Shown piece by piece: positions 9,064-18,039 of a stretch of DNA of 64,000 bases. Source of the DNA: Microbacterium murale. Lineage in GTDB: Bacteria; Actinomycetota; Actinomycetes; Actinomycetales; Microbacteriaceae. The position numbers and the translations under genes were made by a program. The stretch lies in contig NZ_JAUSXK010000001.1 of assembly GCF_030815955.1 (NCBI RefSeq), positions 3,100,001 to 3,164,000 of the forward strand. Direction: 5' to 3'. How positions within the stretch are numbered: the stretch's first letter is position 1; each line of letters starts with the position of its first letter. The notes under the pieces are model-generated. The model did not search any database. It was given only the letters and a program-made list of their open reading frames with translations, and was not told where the DNA came from.

Positions 9064-10818
9064 TCATTCCTCGCGGTCGCCGAGCTCGAGGCCAGGAAGG
9101 AACTGCGCTCGCGGCTTCAGAAGATGTTCGAGCTCCAGCACGACGAGCCGGTTCGTTTCCCGCCGCGCCGCGGGTGCTGGGATGTACAGCGTGCGCTGCG
9201 GACCGTTTCGCCAGTAGCGGCCGAGGAAGAAGCCGTTCATGAACGCGTAGCCCTTTCCCCAACCCGCCGTGTCGAGGAAGAGATCGGACGCGTCCGGCAG
9301 CTCGAACTCGCCGATCCAGGCGGATGGTGCGGCGCCCGCCTCCGATTCCGCGGAGGCCTCGGTGTCGCGGGCGGTGATCACCGCGGCTGTCGCCGCGACA
9401 TCCAGTGGCGTCGAGCGCCAACCGCGCAGCGGGTCGCCGTTGAGGAGCGGCGTGCCGATCAGACCCTTCTCCTCGCCGAGACGAGGTCCGTAGTTCACCC
9501 GACCCTGATCTTCGACGAGGATGCTGAGGATCTTGCCCGGTGGGACAGTGATGGTGTGATCGTGGCGAGTGCGGGCCAGGATGCCGATGCTCTGACCGTC
9601 GACGCGCACCCACGCGAGGTCGCGGGCATCTTCGACGGTCAGCGTCGCGGGCGCGGAGAGTTCGGGCAGCTCGACGTCATACCGCACGAGTGCACTCAAG
9701 TGCTCGAGCGCGTCGAACGTCGCGGGGTGCTCCGCGGACGCGGGGGCGGCGGTTCCGGCATCCGTCCACGTTCCGATGTTCCGCAGCGGCACCGTGAACG
9801 ACGGCGCCGGTACGGCCGGTTCCGGCAACTCATCCGGCACTGGAGCGTGCTTCGCGATCACATCACGCAGCGCGTAGTACTTCTCGGTCGGGTTGCCGGC
9901 CTCGTCCAGCGGTGCGTCGTAGTCGTACGAGGTCACCAGTGGGAGATAGCGCCCCTTGTGGTTCGCGCCGTTGGTCAGGCCGAAGTTCGTGCCGCCGTGG
10001 AACATGTAGATGTTCACGGATGCGCCGGCCGCCAGGAGAGCATCGAGGTCTTCCGCGACGGTCGCGACTTCGGTGGTGTGGTGGACACCGCCCCACCAGT
10101 CGAACCAGCCGTCCCAGAACTCCGAGCACATGAGCGGACCGGTCGCCTGATGCTCGCGGAGCGTGGCGAGACGTTCGGGGATGCGCGATCCGAAGGACCC
10201 GGTGCGATGGAGCCCCGCGAGGCTGCCGTCCGCGAGCATCCGGTCGACTGGCTGGTCGACGGTCGTCAGCGGCACGCTGATGCCAGAGTCCTTCGTGATG
10301 CGCACGAGTTCTTCGAGGTACTCCCGGTCGGAGCCGTACGCGCCGTACTCGTTCTCGATCTGCACGAGGACGACAGGGCCGCCATGCTGGATCTGCCGCG
10401 GGGCCACGATCTCGTAGACGCGGCGGAGGTAGTCGGCCACATCGGCGAGGTACGCGGGGTCGGAAGTGCGCAGCGTGTTCTCGTCCGCTGCCAGCCAAGT
10501 GGGCAGGCCGCCGTTATGCCATTCGGCGCATATGTATGGACCCGGACGGACGATCGCATCCATCCCCTCCTCGCGCACGAGATCGAGGAAGCGCCCGAGG
10601 TCATTCCAGCCGGTGGCGTCCCATTCACCTCGGCGCGGCTCGTGCGCGTTCCATGCGACATACGTTTCGACCGTGTTCAATCCCATCAGGCGGGCTTTGC
10701 GGATGCGGTCCTGCCACTGGTCGGGGTGCACCCGGAAGTAGTGGATGGCTCCGGAGATGATCTGATGCGGCCGGCCGTCACGGAGGAACTCGGTGTCGCC
10801 GATGGAGAAGGTGCTCAC
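9064..10818 (-). CDS. Beta-galactosidase, glycoside hydrolase family 35
   Basis: A 584-residue GH35 enzyme removing terminal beta-galactose from oligosaccharides. The (beta/alpha)8 domain covers about residues 5-330, with the acid/base glutamate in QIENEYGAYG (Glu157) and the nucleophile in CSEFWDGWFDWWGG (Glu233); the beta-sandwich domains follow. There is no signal peptide, so it acts inside the cell on sugars delivered by the ABC importer encoded directly upstream. It is the last gene of the unit permease-permease-binding protein-hydrolase. A GC-rich hairpin between the binding-protein gene and this one probably lowers its expression relative to the binding protein. Confidence 0.95.
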   Translation of the reverse strand: MSTFSIGDTEFLRDGRPHQIISGAIHYFRVHPDQWQDRIRKARLMGLNTVETYVAWNAHEPRRGEWDATGWNDLGRFLDLVREEGMDAIVRPGPYICAEWHNGGLPTWLAADENTLRTSDPAYLADVADYLRRVYEIVAPRQIQHGGPVVLVQIENEYGAYGSDREYLEELVRITKDSGISVPLTTVDQPVDRMLADGSLAGLHRTGSFGSRIPERLATLREHQATGPLMCSEFWDGWFDWWGGVHHTTEVATVAEDLDALLAAGASVNIYMFHGGTNFGLTNGANHKGRYLPLVTSYDYDAPLDEAGNPTEKYYALRDVIAKHAPVPDELPEPAVPAPSFTVPLRNIGTWTDAGTAAPASAEHPATFDALEHLSALVRYDVELPELSAPATLTVEDARDLAWVRVDGQSIGILARTRHDHTITVPPGKILSILVEDQGRVNYGPRLGEEKGLIGTPLLNGDPLRGWRSTPLDVAATAAVITARDTEASAESEAGAAPSAWIGEFELPDASDLFLDTAGWGKGYAFMNGFFLGRYWRNGPQRTLYIPAPAARRETNRLVVLELEHLLKPRAQFLPGLELGDREE

Positions 10819-10838
10819 GAACTGCGCTTTCGCTGGGA

Positions 10839-10870
10839 GGGGCGGGCGGGAAATCGATCCCGCCCGCCCC
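10839..10870 (-). terminator. GC-rich hairpin between binding-protein and beta-galactosidase genes
   Basis: Perfect 13-base arms (10839-10851 and 10858-10870) with a 6-base loop lie just after the stop of the binding-protein gene, inside the transcription unit. This is the usual place for a partial terminator or 3' mRNA stabiliser in ABC importer operons. Confidence 0.7.
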
Positions 10871-10878
10871 TGACTCTC

Positions 10879-12237
10879 TTACTTGTTGACGCTGAAGCCC
10901 TGGCTGTTGCCGTACTCGACCAGCGCGTCCTGCCAGGCGGTGAGACCTTCGTTGATATCGGTGCCGTTCTGGTACGACTGTCCTACGGTGTCGCCGAAGA
11001 TGCTGTTCGAGTACACCTGGTAGGGCAGGTAGTTCCAGCCCTCGACCACGTCGTCGGCCGCAGCAGCGAGCACCTCGTTGATCTTCTGCCCGCCGAAGTA
11101 CTCCGGCGCGTCGCTGAGGAACTCCTCGCTGGACAGCTCGGCGGTGGTCGACGGGAAGCCGCCGCTCTCGAGGAACGTCGAGATGCTCTCCTCGCTGTTG
11201 TTCAGCCACCACAGGAATCCGGCTGCGAGCTCGGGATTCTCGCTCTGCGTCGTGACTGCCTGGCCGCCGCCACCGTTCTCTGCGGTCGCCGGGGTGCCGT
11301 CGTAGGTCGGCATCGGCGCGACACGCCAGTCGCCTGAGCCGTCGGGGGCGCCGGAGATCAGGTTTCCCGGCATCCAGGCGCCGATGACCAGTGAGGCGAG
11401 GCTGCCGTCGCCGAGACCGCGGAACCACTCGTCGCTCCAGCTGCCGTAGGGGGCGACCAGGTCCTCCTCGACGAGGCGGTTCCAATTGTCCGCCCACTTC
11501 TTCGACCCGGCATCCTGCAGGTCGATCGTGACGTCGGTGCCGTCCGTCGTGAACGGCTGTCCGCCGGCCTGCCAGATCATGCTCGTTGCGAAGCCCGCAT
11601 CGCCGGTGTCATTGGTGATGTACGCGTTCGGGTTCGCGGCGTGGATCGTCTTGGCGGCCTCGTAGTACTCGTCCCACGTGGTCGGCACGGCCACGCCGGC
11701 TGCATCGAAGACGGTCTTGTTGTAGAACAGCGCCATGGGGCCCGAGTCCTGAGGGAGCCCGTAGATCGCGTCGCCGTCGGTGACGGAGTTCCAGGTGGAT
11801 GCCGTGTAGTCGTCCTCGAAGTCGGCGAAGCCGTACTGGGAGAGATCGACGAACGCCTCTGTGAGCGCGAACTGCGGGAAAGCGTAGTACTCGACCTGCA
11901 CGACATCCGGAGCGCCGGAGCCCGCCTTGATGGCGTTCTGGAGCTTGGTGTACTCCTCGTTGTTCGTGCCGGCGTTGACGAGGTTGACCTTCACGTTCGG
12001 ATAAGCCTTCTCGAACGCGGCGACCTGCGCTTCGGCCGACGGAGTCCACGACCAGTACGTGATCTCGCCGCCGGTCTCGAGGGCAGCTTCGACGGAGTCG
12101 AACGAGCCGTCGCCGGCTCCGGTGCCGCCTGTGTCGCCGGCTCCGGCGCTGCAGCCGGCAAGGGCGATGGCCGCCACGGTTCCGGCCGCGAGCGCCGTGA
12201 GTGCCCTGCGCTTCGCGGGTGAGGGAATGTGCTTCAT
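10879..12237 (-). CDS. Carbohydrate ABC transporter substrate-binding lipoprotein
   Basis: A 452-residue extracellular solute-binding protein (family 1, MalE-like). A basic N-terminus is followed by a hydrophobic stretch and the lipobox LAGC, so the mature protein is anchored to the outer face of the membrane by a lipidated cysteine at about residue 29. The low-complexity GAGDTGGTGAGDGS linker precedes the binding domain. Two permease genes lie directly upstream and a GH35 beta-galactosidase downstream, so the ligand is probably a galactose-containing oligosaccharide; this is inferred from context. No ATPase gene is in the unit, so a shared MsiK-like ATPase encoded elsewhere is likely. Confidence 0.93.
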   Translation of the reverse strand: MKHIPSPAKRRALTALAAGTVAAIALAGCSAGAGDTGGTGAGDGSFDSVEAALETGGEITYWSWTPSAEAQVAAFEKAYPNVKVNLVNAGTNNEEYTKLQNAIKAGSGAPDVVQVEYYAFPQFALTEAFVDLSQYGFADFEDDYTASTWNSVTDGDAIYGLPQDSGPMALFYNKTVFDAAGVAVPTTWDEYYEAAKTIHAANPNAYITNDTGDAGFATSMIWQAGGQPFTTDGTDVTIDLQDAGSKKWADNWNRLVEEDLVAPYGSWSDEWFRGLGDGSLASLVIGAWMPGNLISGAPDGSGDWRVAPMPTYDGTPATAENGGGGQAVTTQSENPELAAGFLWWLNNSEESISTFLESGGFPSTTAELSSEEFLSDAPEYFGGQKINEVLAAAADDVVEGWNYLPYQVYSNSIFGDTVGQSYQNGTDINEGLTAWQDALVEYGNSQGFSVNK

Positions 12238-12294
12238 TGCTGTGTTCCTTTCGGGTGATGCTGTGAGTGTTCGGGTGGTGCTCGTCGGCTGGTG

Positions 12295-13185
12295 CTACTG
12301 CTTTACGCTTCCGGCGGTGAGACCGGATTGCCAGAACCGCTGCAGGAGCAGGAACGCGATGACGATCGGGATGATCGTGAGCAGCGAGCCCATGATCACG
12401 AGGTTGTAGATCGGCTGTGACCCGGCGCCGATGGCCTGGTTGCTCCACTGGTTCAGCCCGACGGTCAGCGGGTACCAGGCAGGATCGGAGAGCATGATCA
12501 GGGGAAGGAAGTAGTTGTTCCACGTCGCGACGACGGTGAAGAGCGCGACGGTGACGATGCCGGGTGCGAGCAGGCGCATCGAGATCGTGAAGAACGTGCG
12601 GAACTCACCCGCGCCGTCGATGCGAGCCGCTTCCAAGAGCTCGGTCGGCACGGATTCGGATGCGAACACCCAGATCAGGTAGAGGCCGAAGGGGCTGATG
12701 AGCGAGGGGATGATCACCGCCCACGGTGTGTTCGTCAGGCCCAACTCGCTGAACAGCAGGAACGTCGGCACCGCGAGCGCGGTGCCGGGCACGGCCACCG
12801 CTCCGAGGACGACGGCGAAGACCGCGCGTCGGCCGGGGAAGCGGTACTTCGCGAGTCCGTATCCGGCCATCGTCGCGAGCAGCGTCGCGCCACCGGCCCC
12901 GACCACGACGTAGAGCAGCGTGTTGCCGAGCCAACGCAGGAAGATGCCGTCACGGTACGAGAACGTCGCCACGAGATTGTCGAAGAACGCGAAGTCGTCG
13001 GAGAACCACAGGCCGAAGGAGGAGAACAGTCCTGCCTGGGTCTTGGTGGAGCTGAACAGCAGCCAGACCAGCGGAACCAGTGTGTACAGCGCGTAGACGA
13101 TCATCACGATCAGCAGCGTGTTCGACCTGCGCGGGTTCATCGGGTCATGGCGCTTCGTCGCCTGGCGGGTGAATGCGAGCGCCAT
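12295..13185 (-). CDS. Carbohydrate ABC transporter permease, MalG type
   Basis: A 296-residue permease with about six membrane segments. The cytoplasmic EAA loop reads EAARIDGAGEFRTFF, which docks the ATPase. The start is ATG 13185, one base after the stop of the upstream permease and preceded by GGAGGTG; a longer frame to 13227 has no such site and overlaps that gene. It forms a heterodimer with the neighbouring MalF-type permease. It ends 57 bases before the binding-protein gene, which has its own ribosome-binding site. Confidence 0.92.
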   Translation of the reverse strand: MALAFTRQATKRHDPMNPRRSNTLLIVMIVYALYTLVPLVWLLFSSTKTQAGLFSSFGLWFSDDFAFFDNLVATFSYRDGIFLRWLGNTLLYVVVGAGGATLLATMAGYGLAKYRFPGRRAVFAVVLGAVAVPGTALAVPTFLLFSELGLTNTPWAVIIPSLISPFGLYLIWVFASESVPTELLEAARIDGAGEFRTFFTISMRLLAPGIVTVALFTVVATWNNYFLPLIMLSDPAWYPLTVGLNQWSNQAIGAGSQPIYNLVIMGSLLTIIPIVIAFLLLQRFWQSGLTAGSVKQ

Positions 13186-13186
13186 C

Positions 13187-14104
13187 TCAGCGCACCTCCG
13201 TCTTCGAGCCGCGCAGCTGCACGACATAGGCGATCACGGCGGTGATGACGCCCATGATGATCGCGATCGTTGCTGCGTAGTTGAACTGCTGGCCGGCGAA
13301 CGACAGGTTGTACGCGTACATGTTGGGGGTGAAGTACGTGGTGATCACGTTCGGCGCGAGAGGGCGCAGGATGTTGGGTTCGTTGAAGAGCTGGAAGCTG
13401 CCGATGATCGAGAAGATGCTGGCGATCACGAGTGCACCGCGGACGGAGGGGATCTTGATCGAGAAGATCGTGCGCCACGCGCCTGCACCGTCGAGCGATG
13501 CGGCCTCATACATATCGGTGGGGATCGTCTTCAATGACGAGTAGAAGATCAGCATGTTGTAGCCGACGAACTCCCAGGTGACGATGTTGCCGATCGAGAC
13601 CAGCATCCACTCCTTGGCGAACGGCGTCAGCGCCTCGAATCCGAGGAAGTCGTTGACGTTCGCGGTGAGCCCGAACTGATCGCCGTAGATGTATCCCCAC
13701 ATCAGCACTGCGACGACGGCGGGAACCGCATAAGGCAGGAAGATCAGGATGCGGAAGAACGAGGCACCGCGCAGACGTGCGCTGTCCAGTGCGAGCGCCG
13801 CGCCCAGTGCAAGCACGAGCATGATCGGCACCTGGATCAGGAGGAAGATCAGGACGCGCCCGAATGCCTCCCAGAACTGCGGATCGGTGAGTGCGCGCAC
13901 ATAGTTGTCCACTCCGACGAACGCGGTCCCGCCGATGAGCTTCTCCTGGAAGAAGCTCAGGTACATCGCGTAGGCGAGAGGCGTGAGGAAAACAAGCGCG
14001 AACACGACCATGAACGGGCCGACGAAGGCCCATCCCTTCCAGTCGCGCTTCTCGCGGCGCCGGATGCCGGAGCGGCCGGGCGTCGCAGTGAAATCAGTCG
14101 TCAT
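13187..14104 (-). CDS. Carbohydrate ABC transporter permease, MalF type
   Basis: A 305-residue permease, first gene of the galactoside-uptake unit. A basic N-terminal tail (RRREKRDWKGW) leads into the first membrane segment, and the EAA loop is EAASLDGAGAWRTIFSI. AGAAGG lies upstream of the ATG. Its stop codon is separated by one base from the start of the MalG-type permease, so translation is coupled. Expression is probably controlled by the divergent LacI-family regulator through two operator copies in the 71-base to 90-base gap upstream. Confidence 0.92.
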   Translation of the reverse strand: MTTDFTATPGRSGIRRREKRDWKGWAFVGPFMVVFALVFLTPLAYAMYLSFFQEKLIGGTAFVGVDNYVRALTDPQFWEAFGRVLIFLLIQVPIMLVLALGAALALDSARLRGASFFRILIFLPYAVPAVVAVLMWGYIYGDQFGLTANVNDFLGFEALTPFAKEWMLVSIGNIVTWEFVGYNMLIFYSSLKTIPTDMYEAASLDGAGAWRTIFSIKIPSVRGALVIASIFSIIGSFQLFNEPNILRPLAPNVITTYFTPNMYAYNLSFAGQQFNYAATIAIIMGVITAVIAYVVQLRGSKTEVR

Positions 14105-14143
14105 CGACGAGACCTTCTCTAGATTGTGCGCATGCCGCGCAAT

Positions 14144-14159
14144 GTGTCAACGTCAACAT
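14144..14159. promoter_or_regulatory. LacI-type operator copy 1
   Basis: GTGTCAACGTCAACAT, an imperfect palindrome centred on ACGT. It repeats 34 bases away at 14178 and overlaps the -10 region of the importer promoter. Confidence 0.65.
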
Positions 14160-14184
14160 ATGCGACCGACTGCTAGTGTGTCAA
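14155..14184 (-). promoter_or_regulatory. Promoter of the sugar ABC importer / GH35 unit
   Basis: On the minus strand TTGACA (14179-14184), an 18-base spacer and TATGTT (14155-14160) form a good promoter. Each box lies within or touches one of the two LacI-type operator copies, so bound regulator would block it. Confidence 0.6.
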
Positions 14185-14193
14185 CGTCAACAC
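14178..14193. promoter_or_regulatory. LacI-type operator copy 2
   Basis: GTGTCAACGTCAACAC, with 12 of 16 positions symmetrical around ACGT and a CG centre as in LacI-family sites. It covers the -35 box of the importer promoter and abuts the ATG chosen for the regulator gene. Confidence 0.65.
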
Positions 14194-15249
14194 ATGAATG
14201 GATCGATGATCGTGTCCTCTGAGTCACCGGCAGTCCCGCAGCGGCGGAGAGAGCCGTCCATGGAGGACGTCGCGCGTGAGGCCGGTGTGTCCGGTCAGAC
14301 GGTCTCCCGAGTGGTAAATGCACGCGGATACGTCGGCGCCACGACAAGGACGCGCGTCGAGCAGGCGATGCAGCACCTCGGATATCGGCCGAACAGCGCG
14401 GCCAGAGCACTACGTTCCGGGCGGTTCCGCGCCATCGGTGTGATCATGTTCTCGTTCAGCTCCTACGGTAACCAGCGCACGCTCGACGCGATCGCCGTCA
14501 GGGCGGCCGAGATGGGCTACGCGTTGACCCTCATCCCGGTGGAATCGAGTGCGCGCGAGACCGTTGCCGGCGCATTCCGAAGGATCGAGGAGCACGCGGT
14601 CGACGGCATCATCATCGTGATCGAGGCTCATCAGCTCGACGAGGCCGAGGTCGAGATGCCACACGGACTGCCTGTGGTCTTCGTCGACTCGAACCGGGGA
14701 ACGAGCCATCCGTTCGTCGACACGGATCAAGCGCAGGGCGCGAAGCTGGCGACGGAGCACCTGCTCGACATGGGCCACGAGACGGTCTGGCATGTCGCAG
14801 GGCCGGCGAAGTCGTATTCAGCGGAACGTCGCCGCGAGTCGTGGCAGAAGACGCTCGAATCGAGGGAGCGGGCGGTGCCGGAGCCGATCCAGGGGGACTG
14901 GTCTGCCGCGTCCGGGTATGAGGCGGGCACTCGGCTGCGAGACATCGACGAGGTCACGGCGGTCTTCGCCGCGAACGACCAGATGGCGATCGGGGTCGTT
15001 CGTGCGTTCCGTGAGAGCGGACGGGACATTCCGGGCGACGTCAGCGTCGTCGGTTTCGACGGCTTGCCGGATGCCGCACAGCTTTGGCCGCCGTTGACGA
15101 CTGTGCAGCAGCATCCGGAGAAGGTCGGTGCGCTCGCAGTGGACGCCCTGCTCGCCGAGCTCGGCAGCGGAGAGCGCACGCAGACGCCGCTGGTCGGCAC
15201 CGAACTCATCATCCGAGAGAGCACGGCGCCGCCGCGCACGTCACGCTAG
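14194..15249 (+). CDS. LacI-family transcriptional regulator
   Basis: A sugar-responsive repressor of about 351 residues. The N-terminal helix-turn-helix and hinge read EDVAREAGVSGQTVSRVVNARG, typical of the family, followed by a periplasmic-binding-protein-like effector domain ending in VGTELIIRESTAPP. It is divergent from the galactoside importer and beta-galactosidase unit and almost certainly controls it. The start is uncertain: ATG 14194 directly follows operator copy 2, ATG 14206 is four codons later and a GTG at 14176 lies within the operator; the message may be leaderless. Its stop is 8 bases from the convergent membrane protein gene, with no terminator between. Confidence 0.9.
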   Translation: MNGSMIVSSESPAVPQRRREPSMEDVAREAGVSGQTVSRVVNARGYVGATTRTRVEQAMQHLGYRPNSAARALRSGRFRAIGVIMFSFSSYGNQRTLDAIAVRAAEMGYALTLIPVESSARETVAGAFRRIEEHAVDGIIIVIEAHQLDEAEVEMPHGLPVVFVDSNRGTSHPFVDTDQAQGAKLATEHLLDMGHETVWHVAGPAKSYSAERRRESWQKTLESRERAVPEPIQGDWSAASGYEAGTRLRDIDEVTAVFAANDQMAIGVVRAFRESGRDIPGDVSVVGFDGLPDAAQLWPPLTTVQQHPEKVGALAVDALLAELGSGERTQTPLVGTELIIRESTAPPRTSR

Positions 15250-15257
15250 GTCGCGCG

Positions 15258-15617
15258 TCAGCGCCAGAGCAGAGCGATTGCGGCGTTCGTAACGGTGAGG
15301 ATGCCGACGAGCCAGAACACCGCCGGCGCAACCGACGCTCCGCGCTTCTGCCGACTCAACCCGGAGCCGACCAGGGCGCCGATCGCCACCAGGATGACGA
15401 GCTTGGTGCCGATTTTCATGTAGTTCGGCTCGGCGCCTTCCGGCAGACCCCAAGGCGCAGCGAGGGCGAGTCCGGCGACTCCGGCGATAAGCAGCCCGTA
15501 CTCCATGATCTTGCCGAACTGCTTCTGGCCGCCGAATGCCTGGACAGCCCAGGAACCGAACAGCACGGCGAAGCCGATGAGATGGACGAGTAAGACGACG
15601 TGACGCAGAGTCTCCAT
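15258..15617 (-). CDS. Small integral membrane protein, function unknown
   Basis: A 119-residue protein with four predicted membrane segments: near residues 5-28, 38-55, 67-84 and 96-116. A short conserved-looking loop, GLPEGAEPNYMKIG, separates the second and third helices. I do not recognise a function. It lies convergent to the LacI gene and 48 bases downstream of ribH on the same strand, so it may receive read-through from the riboflavin operon, but it is not an obvious flavin transporter. Confidence 0.75.
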   Translation of the reverse strand: METLRHVVLLVHLIGFAVLFGSWAVQAFGGQKQFGKIMEYGLLIAGVAGLALAAPWGLPEGAEPNYMKIGTKLVILVAIGALVGSGLSRQKRGASVAPAVFWLVGILTVTNAAIALLWR

Positions 15618-15665
15618 GCGGCTTACGGTAGCTCCGTCGTCGTCCCGCCGCTAGGTAGGTGAGCC

Positions 15666-16142
15666 TCAGCCCCGCAGGTCCCGGATGACAAGCGCCGTCC
15701 GCAGCGCGGCATCCGCCGCCTCTGCGCCCTTGTCTTCTTTCGAGCCCTCGATGCCGGCGCGATCCAGGCCTTGCTGCTCGTCGTCGACGGTCAGGACGCC
15801 GAAGCCGACCGGCTTGCCCGCGTCCAGCGCAACTCGGGTGAGACCGTCGGTCGTCGCGGCCGCCACGTACTCGAAGTGCGGAGTCCCACCGCGGATGATG
15901 ACGCCAAGGGCGACCACAGCATCCGCACCACCGGCGAACGCCGCCTGCGACGCGACCGCCAGTTCGAACGATCCAGGCACGCGTACAAGTCGATGAGTCG
16001 CGTGCGCGGCGTTGAGCACGCGCTCCGCACCCGCGATCATGCCGTTCGTGATCACTTCGTGCCAGGTGCCGGCGATGATGACGACGTTCAATCCGGTCGC
16101 GTCGATCGGTTCGCCGGGTGCGGGGGCTCCTGCGCCGCTCAT
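15666..16142 (-). CDS. ribH: 6,7-dimethyl-8-ribityllumazine synthase
   Basis: The penultimate enzyme of riboflavin synthesis, condensing dihydroxybutanone phosphate with the ribitylamino-uracil. The 158-residue length is normal. The family features VPGSFELAVA, ALGVIIRGGTPHFEYV (substrate pocket with the catalytic histidine) and GFGVLTVDDEQQ are all present. Its ATG overlaps the stop of ribBA (ATGA), so it is translationally coupled as the last gene of the four-gene riboflavin operon. Confidence 0.96.
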   Translation of the reverse strand: MSGAGAPAPGEPIDATGLNVVIIAGTWHEVITNGMIAGAERVLNAAHATHRLVRVPGSFELAVASQAAFAGGADAVVALGVIIRGGTPHFEYVAAATTDGLTRVALDAGKPVGFGVLTVDDEQQGLDRAGIEGSKEDKGAEAADAALRTALVIRDLRG

Positions 16143-17413
16143 GCGTTGTCCTTTCCGTGGGCGAGCGCCTCGGCCAGTTCGGCTTCGCCGATGATGTGGC
16201 CCATGCGGTCGCGCTTGGTCTCGAGGTACTGGTGGTTGTTCGGTCCGACGCCGACGATCAGCGGCACCTGCTCCGCGACGTCGAGTCCGAGCTCGCGCAG
16301 CTGCTTCACCTTGTCGGTGTTGTTCGTCAGCAGACGCACCTTCGAGATGCCGAGATCGCTGAGGATGCCGGCTGCCGCCGCGTATTCACGGGCGTCTGCC
16401 GGAAGGCCGAGGGCGAGGTTCGCGTCGACGGTGTCGAGGCCATCCTCCTGCAGGCTGTACGCGCGCAGTTTGTTGATGAGGCCGATACCGCGACCCTCGT
16501 GACCACGCATGTAGATGACGACGCCGCCCTCCTTCGCGATCGCGTCGAGCGCAGCATCGAGCTGCGGTCCGCATTCGCATTTGAGTGATCCGAACGCCTC
16601 ACCGGTCAGGCACTCGGAGTGCACGCGCACCAGGGCGGTCTCTTCGAGCTCGCCGGAGACGACCGCGATGTGATCAGTGCCGGTCACTCGATCCTTGTAC
16701 GCGAGGAAGCGGAACGTGCCGTGGTCGGTGGGCACGGTGGCATCCGCTCGCAGGCTCACGCGACGCTTGCCTGCGCGTGAAGAAACGACCGGTCCGTCCT
16801 GCGGGTCGATCTTGTTGAGGTGCGCGATGAGCTGCTCGATCGTGATCACGGGCACACCGTCACGGGCACCGAGATCCTTGAGTCCCGGCAGACGCATCAT
16901 GCTGCCGTCCTCGGCGACGACCTCTGCGATCGCGCCGACAGGCTGCAGGCCCGCCAGCTTCATCAGATCCACAGCGGCCTCGGTGTGTCCACTGCGCTCA
17001 CGCACGCCGCCGTCGACGGCCCGGAGCGGCAGCACGTGGCCAGGACGGATCACGCTCGTCGAGGTGGATGCAGGATTCGCGAGCACGTTGAGCGTGTGCG
17101 CGCGGTCAGATGCGCTGATACCCGTCGTGACCCCCTCGGCCGCGTCGACGCTGACCGTGTACGCGGTCGATCGAGCATCCTCATTCGCCTCGACCATCGG
17201 CGGCAGGTTCAGACTGTCGGCGAGATCAGCGGGCATCGGCGCGCAGATGAAGCCTGAGGACCAGCGCACCGTCCACGCGACCCACTCGGGGGTGGCGAGT
17301 TCGGCCGAGAGGATGACATCGCCTTCGTTCTCGCGGTTCTCATCGTCGGCCACGATGACCGGACGGCCGGCTCGCAGCGACTCGAGAGCTTCTTCGATGG
17401 TGGCAAGGCTCAT
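16139..17413 (-). CDS. ribBA: Bifunctional dihydroxybutanone phosphate synthase / GTP cyclohydrolase II
   Basis: A 424-residue fusion supplying both precursors of riboflavin. The N-terminal half makes 3,4-dihydroxy-2-butanone 4-phosphate from ribulose 5-phosphate, with the metal-binding ADDENRENEGD and HTEAAVDLM. The C-terminal half opens GTP, with the zinc cysteines in ECLTGEAFGSLKCECGPQ and the RGHEGRGIGL loop. Both active sites look intact. The start overlaps the ribE stop by four bases (ATGA) and the end overlaps the ribH start in the same way. Expression should follow the upstream FMN riboswitch. Confidence 0.97.
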   Translation of the reverse strand: MSLATIEEALESLRAGRPVIVADDENRENEGDVILSAELATPEWVAWTVRWSSGFICAPMPADLADSLNLPPMVEANEDARSTAYTVSVDAAEGVTTGISASDRAHTLNVLANPASTSTSVIRPGHVLPLRAVDGGVRERSGHTEAAVDLMKLAGLQPVGAIAEVVAEDGSMMRLPGLKDLGARDGVPVITIEQLIAHLNKIDPQDGPVVSSRAGKRRVSLRADATVPTDHGTFRFLAYKDRVTGTDHIAVVSGELEETALVRVHSECLTGEAFGSLKCECGPQLDAALDAIAKEGGVVIYMRGHEGRGIGLINKLRAYSLQEDGLDTVDANLALGLPADAREYAAAAGILSDLGISKVRLLTNNTDKVKQLRELGLDVAEQVPLIVGVGPNNHQYLETKRDRMGHIIGEAELAEALAHGKDNA

Positions 17414-18039
17414 CGTGAGCCTCCTTCCGAGACAGCCCGGAACGCGAGCAGGCGCTCGACGTGACGGGCGAGGATGTCGGTTTCAAGATTGACGCGATCG
17501 CCGATGGTGCGGGATCCGAGCGTGGTGGCGACGAGCGTCTCAGGGATGAGCGAGATCTCGAACCATGCGGACTCGGCGGCGGCATCGCTGACCGCACTGA
17601 CGGTGAGGGACGTCCCATCGACCGCGATCGAGCCCTTGTCCACGACCAGGGGAGCGAGATCCGCGGGCAGTGAGACGCGAAGCACGCTCCACTCGGCGCC
17701 GGGCCGTACGTCGATGACCTCGCCGGTGCCGTCGACGTGGCCCTGCACGATGTGCCCGCCCAGACGTGCGCCGACCGGCATGGCCTTCTCGATGTTGACG
17801 GCGGTGCCGACGGATGCGGTCGCCAGCGCCGACACATCGAGCGTCTGCTTCATCACATCGGCATCGAATGCATCTACCGTCGACCCGACAACGGTGAGGC
17901 AGACGCCGGAGACGGCGATCGACTCGCCGTGCACCGCATCGAGCGCGGCCTTCGGCGCACGGACGGTCAGTCGCCACCCGTCGCCGGCGGGCGCGATGGC
18001 GGCGATCTCGCCGATCTCCTCGATGATCCCAGTGAACAT
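17410..18039 (-). CDS. ribE: Riboflavin synthase, alpha chain
   Basis: Dismutates two molecules of dimethyl-ribityllumazine to give riboflavin. The 209-residue protein begins with the invariant MFTGIIEEIGEI and contains two lumazine-binding repeats, each with a GxC/S-LTV motif (GVCLTVV and GTSLTVS) and the linker IEKAMPVGARLGGHIVQGHV. The ATG at 18039 shares its A with the ribD stop (TGATG), so the longer upstream frame is rejected. It overlaps ribBA by four bases. Confidence 0.96.
   Translation of the reverse strand: MFTGIIEEIGEIAAIAPAGDGWRLTVRAPKAALDAVHGESIAVSGVCLTVVGSTVDAFDADVMKQTLDVSALATASVGTAVNIEKAMPVGARLGGHIVQGHVDGTGEVIDVRPGAEWSVLRVSLPADLAPLVVDKGSIAVDGTSLTVSAVSDAAAESAWFEISLIPETLVATTLGSRTIGDRVNLETDILARHVERLLAFRAVSEGGSR

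Noticed and set aside
9061..11337. 758-codon plus-strand frame opposite the GH35 gene
   Set aside because: Antisense shadow of the beta-galactosidase and binding-protein genes; no domain recognised.
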